From Nephromyces sp. MM_2019 (Eukaryota > Apicomplexa > Aconoidasida > Nephromycida): a stretch of DNA of 58,140 bases. Below, piece by piece: positions 50,427 to 58,140 of the stretch. A model generated the notes under the pieces. It had not been told where the DNA came from. It saw only the letters and a list, made by a program, of their open reading frames with translations, and did not search any database. Both the position numbers and the translations under genes were made by a program. The number at the start of each line of letters is the position of its first letter. Within the stretch, counting starts at the first letter, position 1. Location of the stretch: contig JADHZB010002030.1 of the NCBI GenBank assembly GCA_015657535.1, forward strand, positions 10,001-68,140. The letters run 5' to 3'.

Positions 50427-52201
50427 TTTTCAAGTTGTTTTTAGTCAGATACCAAAATCTAGTTCGATTTTTATATGAAATTTATGGATTACCTATGCAC
50501 ACATTTATAATATCTCAAACTCTAAATTAATAATTAATAGTATTGGCTTAAACTTGTGTATGGTATTGGAAAAACTCCATATCAGATATCCAAAATTGAA
50601 CAAGTGTATACGATAGATAGATTTGATAGATGGTGAGGCTATGAATACTGTGTGTGATATTATTTGAAATTTGAGTCAAATCCTCAATCCCCTATAGATG
50701 AACTTTATTGGAGTTATCATTAAAAATTGAATTCTTTGCTAAGATATTGGTTTTATAATATCTTTATAGTTCTAAAACATTTTTGAAAGCTTTATCAGTC
50801 AATGTGAGTTAACTAAGCATAAATACAAATGTTTATAGTTTATCTAATATATTTGATTATGTGGTTTTTAAGTATGTATATAGGTGGGTTAGTGTATATA
50901 TGTTGGAAAAGCCTATGTAATTGAATGTCGTTATGCTGGCCTACATGTAAATGTGAAACAATTAATGTATTCGTTTTCAATTGTGATGAAGGATAGCTTA
51001 AAACTTACATTTGGGATGTAGTGTGTGTCTAATCTTTTGTGTAAGGTTGTTGTTTAAGAGTTGCTTAGAATTTTGATAGTAACTATTATGAAGATCAAAG
51101 CACATGATAACTAGTACCTACTCTTTTCATAATCACTTAATATTATAAAGTACTATTGAACTAATGTAAATATCATATCTCTTATAAACACGTGTGACAA
51201 AACATAGTTTGTAAGTTTCGTGTTCTACTCATATATATGCTAGGTATTACACCTAACTCTTGGGTTCAAACGCATCATCTTAATCTATGTGAAAATGAGA
51301 GCTTTTTAGTATAGGCATACACTCATTAGGAAACATATGCTTAAAGTGTTACACAAATTAGTATTGATTTCTCATTTGAAACTTTTTGAGTGTAGCCAAC
51401 TTCGTCAAGTGTGCCAAAGTTAAATAGAAGCAAATCGTTTTCTCTATACACACAAAAAACCTTGCCTATAACTTACCTAAGATGAGCTTGTTATAAGTTT
51501 CGACAATTTGAGCTACTCATTCAAGGTGTAAATATAAATTAATCATTTAAACGAATTCAAGTATAGTGTGGTCATATATATCGAAGCTTCTAAAAGGTGG
51601 ATCATGTTTGAAAAATAAACAAAAATTCAATTGGGTTAGAACATTAAAATTATATATGAATTTTTTTGCTTATGGTAACAAATTTTCATATTAGTTTGAA
51701 TTCCAGATATATTCTATTGAATATAAATAATGAAATTATCTTTAATGCTAAAACTAAACCTATCTTACACATCAAGGTAATGAAAATGTTAAATTACTTT
51801 TTATAATTCCAAAGAAAATTTTTTATTAACTAAAAGTGCCTTATTCACATGTTAAACATTTTAAACTAAGCTTACAAATATATACGGTCTGGATGGTATA
51901 TATATTTTTACCGTTATGTGTATATATGTCTAAATGAATGCGAAACTGTGAAGTAAATTTTGATAAATATACAATTCTTTGTGAAATTATGAGTGAGTTT
52001 GAGTAATCACCTATTCAACTATTTAACATTTTTTATTTAAGCATATTTGACTTTGTCATGGCATTAACCTAGATTTACAACATTCGAGTGTACTTATTGG
52101 CTATACGTGTGTATAAAACGCTACATGTTAATAAAATTTACCAAGATGCAAAAACGATTCTTTTATGAGTTAACAGGCAACTGACAGAATTTTAACTAAA
52201 T
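50427..52201. other. Intergenic, AT-rich, no gene seen
   Basis: 1.8 kb between two minus-strand genes. No exon chain or RNA gene recognised. It should hold the PPR gene promoter. Confidence 0.6.
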
Positions 52202-53570
52202 TCAACATTCTTCACCAATTCTGTTCATTTTTTTGTTAACGACTTTCCAAAATTTTAACAACTCTTCAACTTGTAATTTCTTAACAAATGTGTCTGATTT
52301 TTTTAAATATTTTTTCATTTCTTCGTTATGTCTTGAGCGCTCGGCTGCTTCAAGAGTTTTAGCCTCAGCTCTTATCTTCATTAGCTCTTTGGGGGAGTTA
52401 TGATTAACCAATATCTTCTCTAGTTCCCATAAACTTAACAGCCTTGGACTCCACGCGATAGGTTTATTCTCGGCCGTTTGTTGAATCTTAATTTTGCTTA
52501 TTAAATGTTTTATCATTAGATCTTCCATTAATTCATCAAATGCCTTGTCTAAAATAATATGTGTGTATGCATTATAAAGAAAAGATAATAAGCAAAATTT
52601 TGAAACATGGGAGTAATTAATAGAAAATTGTAATTAACGCTTGGTTTAGCTATAAGACTTTTGTATGATACACATGTTTGCTATATTAAATGAATTGTGC
52701 CTTTCTATATATAAAGAACAAATTTTACTCAGATATTTTAGATAAATTTTAGCTAGAAAATGTTTATAAAATGTGTTGATAATTAAACTAGTGAATTTGT
52801 TTACAATTGAACTAAATGAACATCATTTTGAAATTATATGTATATAGAGGTATAATTATCTTCAAAAGAAATGTAGTTGTATATGCCTAAATCATAACAA
52901 CATCATACTATAAATATGTATGTGTAATTATTTAAATTATGTTTAACAAACTTGCTTCAACCTTCATAAGTGTCTTTTTAAGATCCTACCAAAATAAATA
53001 ATATTAAATGTATACAAAATATCTGAAATTGTTTATAATTACTCGTGGTTTTAAATTTGTATATTTTGTTTATAAAACAAGCTTTTAACCTTAAAATGGC
53101 CTCCATAACTATGAGCTTTAACACTTTTTGTGTAATCTTTAATATCTTTACTTAAATTTATATCATTTCCCCCCGCTAGAAGATGATTCACAAAATTATT
53201 AATATATATATATATATTAATAACTTATTTATTATTTGCAAATATGTGTATAAAATATGTATAGAGATAATATACATAACAATATGGGTATAAAAGTACT
53301 TTAATGTAATGTATATATATATACATCCCTGAGTATATAAACAAATGTGAGTACACTATATTGGATTGTTATTATAAATTCCCTAATATAATATAGTTAT
53401 ATATATTTTTACCGTATACCTGTGCATATGAATATATATATATATATATAAGCAGTAAACATGTATTTGCAGCACAAACAAATCAAACGAGCCTCCACAT
53501 ATTTATTACCCGTATAGAATAACTGGCTCAATTGATCCTCAAATTCAAGTGTGTGATCTTGAGTACCCAT
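52202..53570 (-). CDS. Small helical protein of unknown function, 4 exons
   Basis: Exons in transcript order: 53570-53510, 53175-53090, 52985-52952 and 52548-52202. Phases close exactly and give 175 aa. It starts MGTQDHTLEFEDQLSQLF. The 34-nt third exon codes LKKTLMKVEA. The last exon is charged and helical, with SPRLLSLWELEKIL, MKIRAEAKTLEAAERSR and VEELLKFWKVVNKKM, suggesting a coiled coil or helical bundle. There is no signal peptide or membrane span. I do not recognise the family. Gene reality rests on clean splice sites, kept phase and amino-acid composition. Confidence 0.7.
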
Positions 53571-55050
53571 TATTCCAAAAATTAAATGATAAAATTGTTA
53601 TAAATAAATTTAATTTGTCCTGAAATGGGTGTATGTGTGAATTTTGATCAAGAATTTTTGTTTTATTATCATTTTTAGGTTACTATATCTGATTATAATT
53701 AATCTTTATATTTACACACTTGAATAAAATTTATCTGCTAAAAAATTCTAATTAACAATCATTTGTTGAAAAGTGAGTTTATCATTGCAGCAAGCCATAC
53801 TATTTGTTTTACACATGCACTTTTTTTTTAATATTTACACAAGTTTATATATACATATAAATTTACACACACACTTATGTATATGTATATTTATTTATGT
53901 TAAATTTACATATACATAGCACAATTGTGTTTATATGCCTAGTATCTTTTGGATGTCTAAATTAATTTTTGATTTGTATATTTTATATATTTGTGTATAG
54001 AATTTTTTAGCAGCAGCTGGATCATTCCTAAACTTGAAAAATATTTGTATTAACACTTTTACAATGTATGTGTGCAATATTTTGTATTAAAGATTTGCGT
54101 GTAGTGTATAAAAAGCTTAATGAAGTATTTTTGTAAAATGATCAAGTTTTAAAATTGTTCAAATATGCATGTGTGTATAAAAAAAACTTAAAAAAAATTT
54201 GAAATATTTTTTTTTTTTTTGTGAATCTAAGTTTAGACACTATTACATCTTAGTAAATTAAATTTATTTATAATATGATAAATAAAGGGATTCCTAGAGA
54301 TTTAATTTTAAGATGTGTTTCTTATATATTACACAAATGTTAACATTTGCTTAATTTATATATACCCATAAACACACATTCCTGTAGGCTTACACATACA
54401 AACTTAGGCACATATATGGATACACATAAATACATACACACACATATACATATGATAATTCGATAACAAAGAATATAATTATTCATAAATACCCGCACAT
54501 AAATACACACATGAAAATTACACAGATTTAAACACACCTACAAATATTCACACACATACGCAAGCATATATACACATTTAAACACATTTATAAATATACA
54601 CTTGATAAGTACACACATATTAAAATACACATGATAAGTATACACATTAATATAAACATGATAAGTACACACATATTTATATGTAATCATAAAAAATTCA
54701 CAATTACACATTCATAAAATATAAACATCATGATCAATGCACCCACAATTATACTTACATAAATACACACACAAAAGGCAGACCTATAAATATACACATA
54801 AACATACACACATAAATGTCCTCACATTCTCAAATATACAAATATATATCTAGCATATTGAATAAATACTTAATGTGTGTATATAATATTTGATAAAATT
54901 AACTTTATAATTTATTCAAAAATGAAAACGCATATAAACTTTTTTTTTTTCTAAAATATTAGATAAACATATATATAATGATGTGTGTGTATATGTGTTT
55001 ATTCTGAATATAATTATATACAATTATATTTATAATTTCAGTGTGTATGA

Positions 55051-55081
<31 letters not shown>

Positions 55082-56084
55082 AGTGTTATATATATAATAT
55101 TATATATATATAATGTATGTATATGTAAGCTAAATATTAAATACTTAAAAATGTCTATCTATATAGAAAGGTTTATATAAATAAATTTAGCTATAAATTT
55201 ATACATAAATATTTTATTTCAACGCCTCTATATATACACAAACTTCCTCTATCTTATTTTTTTTTTTTATATATATAAAAAAAAAATATAGATTTTTTTT
55301 TATAGAATTTAGTTTAATTTATAAAAGAGATTTGAGATATAAATTATAATCTTTATTTTTATCTAATTTGACTTTGATTTTGAGTGCATAAATATACACA
55401 AACCCACAAGCATACAAACTTTTTAAGTTATATACATTTTTATATTAAATATTTCATTGAAGATTTGATAGATATGAATATATAATATAGATCTTATAAG
55501 TAAGACTTACACGAAAGTTATATTATATACACAATTTATCAAATGTGATGATCTAAATATATGTATTTTAACTAAGCATAAACACACACATACACACACC
55601 TACACACTACATATGTAAATATAGACACTTACATCCGCACCCCACATCAACTTAACTACATATATACATAGGCTTAAACAGACAGCTGCTCATCCATATT
55701 CACACACATATATCCTCAAAGACGCACACACACACATACACACACATACAACCTAATATATGCTAGAGCACCCTACTCAAAATTGAATATACTATTCCCA
55801 ATCCAATCCCAGACACGTCACACACAGAAACACACAGGCACACACAGGCACATACAGACACACACAGGCACACACAGACACACACAGACACACACAGACA
55901 CATGCAAACATATATAGACACACATATTTATTCCTAAGGATAAATATAAAACTAATTTAATATATACACATACACACATAGAGCTTCATGAGGGCCATTG
56001 AAATTTTATCCAGTTCCAAAGCTTAAAATTTTGAATGATTTTAATCACATAAATCTTAGCATAGAGTTTACACACATCTTTATA
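53571..56084. other. Divergent intergenic region rich in TA, TG and CA tracts
   Basis: 2.5 kb between outward-facing genes. It contains TA runs (about 55049-55110), poly-A/T runs near 55260-55300 and CA-rich stretches (54360-54830, 55560-55930). Open frames here are low-complexity only. Confidence 0.6.
55822..55925. repeat. CACACAGACA/CACACAGGCA minisatellite
   Basis: About nine or ten imperfect units of 10 nt, alternating CACACAGGCA and CACACAGACA, in the spacer upstream of the last gene. Confidence 0.85.
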
Positions 56085-57433
56085 ATGCCCACAAAAATGA
56101 AAAATAAATCTACACACAATAGCGAAGATGGCCAAAGCTCAGACGAACTAAACTCAGCGTCAAAAATAAATAAAAAATTGACCAAATTTAGTATGTCCAG
56201 CCTGCCACTTTTAGTAATTTTATTTGTGTGTCAATGTAAGTAATTTATTTAAAATTGTGTGTAGGAATATACATACATTTGTGTTTATATATATAGAATG
56301 TTTTAGATATTGATGATCCATATGTGTTTACACATACACTCCTATACCAAAAACTTTATTCGATATCTACACACACATTTATAAACTTATACACCTATGG
56401 ATATTCAAACTTAAAGATTTAAACACATACTCATTGATTTACACAAACATATGTAGGCGTATTCATAACCACATTCACACATTTACACATTTATATATGT
56501 ATATATATATTTACATATATAAATGTATATGCACCCATGTGTATGTACAACAACAACACACACACGCACACATACATAGATATATATACACACACACATA
56601 CATACATAAATATATACACATACACATAAATATATACATATATATATACACACACAAACATATATATATATATATATACACACACACATATACATATATA
56701 CATATATATATACACACAAACATATATATATACACACACACACAAACATATATATTTACACACACACACAAACATATATATATATATATGTATACATTTT
56801 AGGCATTATGATGGTGACATTTAACATACCAAAATTACACATATGGATGCCCATTTTGATATCATCATTTAGTTTTTTTATGGTCACAATTTTTAGTAAT
56901 CATTTACCAAATTTTTTTACACACAAAAGCACTTTACACATTGAGGTATTCCCCATAATAGCTGGTGTGTTTGCTGCTGTTTTATTTCAAAGTCAATTAG
57001 AACAAAATTTTCAATTTGATTATGGTCATAATGAGAATACATCCACAGGTATGTGTGTAAAAATTTATAACATATAGACATTATACACACACACGCATGA
57101 TTTTTTCACACACTCATGATTTTTTCACACACTCATGATTTTTTTCACACACTCATATGATTTTTACACAAATACACACACACAAACACATGATTTTTTC
57201 ACACACTCATATGATTTTTACACAACCTCATATGATTTTTACACACACTCATATAATTTTTATATACACACATGATTGTTACACACACTCATATGATTTT
57301 TATACACACTCATATAATTTTTATACACACTCATATGATTTTTATACACACTCATATGATTTTTACACATATAAACATGATTTTTACACATATACACATG
57401 ATTTTTACACATATACACATGAATTTTACATAG

Positions 57434-57469
<36 letters not shown>

Positions 57470-58090
57470 ATGATTTTTATAAACTCATATGATTTTCACA
57501 CATACATACATACATACATACATACATACGTATATATATACACACACATATATACATATATACATATACACACACATACATAGACACATATCTATATATA
57601 ATTTGTACACACACATACACATACATATACACATGCATCTATATATGATTTTTACACACACACACACACAGGTATATCCCTCATATTAAAGCAAATAAAG
57701 GACAGATCATTAAATCAAATCGACAAATTTATTTCAAAAAATTCAATTTCTACACCTTCCTTAATTACAAGTGAATTTATGATGTGTGAATTTATTATTC
57801 CTCTATATTATTTAGTTATTTTTAGTATGATATTTCAAGCGTCAAAATTTGGTTTCCCTAAACAAACACACACACACACACTCTTGATTTATATGCAAAA
57901 ATGTGTGTGTTTATATTACACATTTAGCCTATTAAAATTTAGTTTTAATACCCTCAAACCTTACTTTAAATTTGTGTGTAACAAACAACTCGTTTTCTAC
58001 GAACAACACCACTATTTTATCGGTTTTGAAATTTTCTCAAAACATGGGGCCTTTTCACAACGTGAGTATGTTTGTGTGTATGTGTGTGTG

Positions 58091-58140
<50 letters not shown>
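56085..58140 (+). CDS. 5' part of a multi-span membrane protein, incomplete
   Basis: Exons 56085-56235, 56803-57048 and 57672-58061 join in phase 1 each time; a donor GTGAGT at 58062 opens an intron that leaves the window. This gives 262 aa so far. It begins MPTKMKNKSTHN, a polar head, then hydrophobic spans (SSLPLLVILFVCQC, WMPILISSFSFFMVT, VFPIIAGVFAAVLF, CEFIIPLYYLVIF, CVCLYYTFSLLKF). At least five spans are likely. The family is not recognised. A QTHTHT run in exon 3 comes from an ACACAC tract. The start could lie upstream if another exon splices in before 56085. Confidence 0.6.
57097..57490. repeat. Intronic minisatellite, about 19-22 nt unit
   Basis: About 17 imperfect tandem copies of a unit like CATATGATTTTTACACACT fill most of intron 57049-57671 of the last gene. 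The first copies are shorter (about 19 nt, TTTTTTC core) and later ones about 21-22 nt, showing a drift along the array. It is followed by a (CA)n run and (CATA)n near 57500-57530. Confidence 0.92.
58076..58140. repeat. (TG)n microsatellite at window end
   Basis: TG dinucleotides run from just after a splice donor to the last base, with one CG interruption near 58097. The array may continue beyond the window. Confidence 0.95.

Noticed and set aside
57097..57490. CRISPR-like appearance of regular repeats
   Set aside because: Units are contiguous and imperfect with no unique spacers, and the setting is a eukaryotic intron.
56434..57689. Open frames of Tyr/Ile/Thr/His on plus and Cys/Val/Tyr on minus
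   Set aside because: Microsatellite and minisatellite translations within introns of the last gene.

Overview
The window is nuclear DNA from an AT-rich eukaryote, most likely an apicomplexan. Supporting evidence: a pair of TRAP-like surface proteins (vWA domain, stalk, one membrane span, short acidic tail), a folate/biopterin-type transporter, a PPR protein with a secretory-type leader, a eukaryotic 5.8S/28S rDNA fragment, and many small introns (about 60-150 nt outside the TG/CA-rich tracts) with GT..AG ends. The genus cannot be fixed from this sequence. Most genes are split, so single open frames show only fragments. I joined exons by splice signals and phase. In the gene models nearly all junctions keep frame; exceptions are stated.

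Layout. 0-3 kb: start of 28S, ITS2 and 5.8S rRNA (minus), with no 18S beside them, then a degenerate minus-strand gene. 3-7.4 kb: no gene seen. 7.4-8.9 kb: TRAP-like gene 1 (plus). 10.5-16.1 kb: a Ulp1-type SUMO protease in about 14 small exons (minus). 18.4-19.9 kb: single-exon GPKOW/Spp2 splicing factor (minus). 21.7-24.1 kb: PRMT3-like arginine methyltransferase (plus). 25.4-26.8 kb: TRAP-like gene 2 (plus). 27.2-28.5 kb: FtsJ/MRM2-type rRNA 2'-O-methyltransferase (plus). 28.7-31.8 kb: TMEM184/DUF300 membrane protein (minus). 34.0-40.8 kb: CLPTM1-family membrane protein in 15 exons (plus), with a 50-N gap inside a (GT)n intron. 42.1-43.8 kb: BT1-family transporter (minus). 46.5-48.4 kb: protein with a SPICE1-like N-terminus (plus). 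48.5-50.4 kb: PPR protein (minus). 52.2-53.6 kb: small conserved-looking protein of unknown function (minus). 56.1 kb to the end: 5' part of a multi-membrane-span protein (plus).

The genes are mostly unrelated housekeeping genes with no operon logic. Convergent pairs can lie 80-200 bp apart, while divergent pairs have 1.9-2.7 kb between them. The two TRAP-like genes share exon number, intron phases, a candidate rhomboid cleavage motif and a conserved C-terminal tail exon, so they are clear paralogs. A second layer is compositional: parts of the window (about 10.5-17, 30-41 and 53.5-58 kb) are rich in TG/CA dinucleotide tracts in introns and spacers, and these reach into exons as Thr-His codons, while other parts lack them.
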